Assembly (NCBI RefSeq): GCF_901709675.1
Contig: NC_051099.1
Coordinates: 3,658,001 to 3,722,000, forward strand
Reading direction: 5' to 3'
DNA: 64,000 nt
From: Syngnathus acus
Taxonomy: Eukaryota; Chordata; Actinopteri; Syngnathiformes; Syngnathidae
Numbering within the stretch: position 1 is the stretch's first letter; each line of letters begins with the position of its first letter. Of this stretch, positions 63,560-64,000 are shown in pieces. The notes under the pieces were generated by a model. The model did no database searches. It worked only from the letters and a program-made list of their open reading frames with translations, and was not told the DNA's origin. Both the position numbers and the translations under genes were made by a program.

Positions 63560-64000
63560 AAATTCGACTTTTAAGATTTGCAGCGTCTTTCATTTCTATC
63601 TTAATGATGTGACCAAAAGGAGGGGCAAGTTTTTTACCCAAACGAGACTTTATTGCATAAAGGTGGTTTTCTTTGCACATTTTCCCAAGTTGGAGCCGAG
63701 GCGACCGCTACCATTTTGTTCCAGGCGGGCTTCTCTTGCATATGTGGACAAGCCACACCTTGTGGGACTGGCAGCAGCATCAAATCCAAAGACTTGTTGC
63801 AACTGCCATCCCTGAAAGATTCTTAGACAAGTTTGGACCACGTCGTCACATGCGATACGTTCCTTTATATATTAATCTATCTAAAAATCACCGGTTTTAT
63901 TTGAAATCAACTCTGATTAAAAATAAATAATTGCTCCATGCGGATATAAATTAGCATTTAAAAAAAAAAAAATCGGACCATTATGAGGTCATGTTACTAA
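63560..64000. other. Right-end flank, unassigned
   Basis: About 440 bases downstream of sdf2. A frame of 85 codons (63673-63930) has no family similarity that I recognise, and the sequence ends in AT-rich, A-run DNA. I see nothing supportable. Confidence 0.4.

Overview
The window is nuclear DNA from a ray-finned (teleost) fish. The genes are vertebrate, intron-rich and multi-exon, and the introns are short. They recover two human synteny blocks, and there is a fish-type hAT MITE. No species can be named from the sequence. Exon boundaries below come from reading frame, splice phase and protein similarity recalled from family knowledge. For every protein-coding gene the spliced exons sum to a multiple of three.

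Region A (about 1.4-28 kb) matches the human 5q31 block. It holds ppp2ca (+, PP2A catalytic subunit), skp1 (+, SCF ubiquitin ligase adaptor) and tcf7 (-, Wnt/beta-catenin HMG-box factor spread over 19 kb). tcf7 carries an intact 192-bp hAT MITE in one intron and an 8.6-kb intron with no recognised exon. Region B (28-36.3 kb) is a gene-free joint with microsatellites, a diverged hAT remnant and nothing coding that I recognise.

Region C (36-64 kb) matches human 17q11.2 genes, now packed tightly: coro6 (-, actin-binding coronin), ssh2 (-, slingshot cofilin phosphatase), nsrp1 (+, splicing regulator), rab34 (+, Golgi/cilium Rab), supt6h (-, SPT6 elongation factor/histone chaperone, 36 coding exons) and sdf2 (+, ER MIR-domain protein). 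coro6 and ssh2 both act on actin turnover, nsrp1 and supt6h act in mRNA production, and rab34 and sdf2 act in the secretory system. The rest of the order looks like inherited synteny, not functional clustering. Three gene pairs appear divergent from shared promoters (ssh2/nsrp1, the ncRNA gene/rab34, supt6h/sdf2). nsrp1/ncRNA and rab34/supt6h converge tail to tail.

The most interesting element lies between nsrp1 and rab34 on the minus strand (about 48.62-49.83 kb). It looks like an unannotated non-coding snoRNA host gene. It has a CRE, a TATA-like box, a pyrimidine (5'TOP-like) start, six short exons with good splice signals and a poly(A) signal. Two introns hold related C/D-box snoRNAs, each with the same 14-nt guide complementary to the conserved 18S rRNA segment just 3' of the 530 loop. 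A third intron holds a possible orphan C/D RNA. In mammals this position and orientation next to RAB34 is occupied by RPL23A, itself a snoRNA host.
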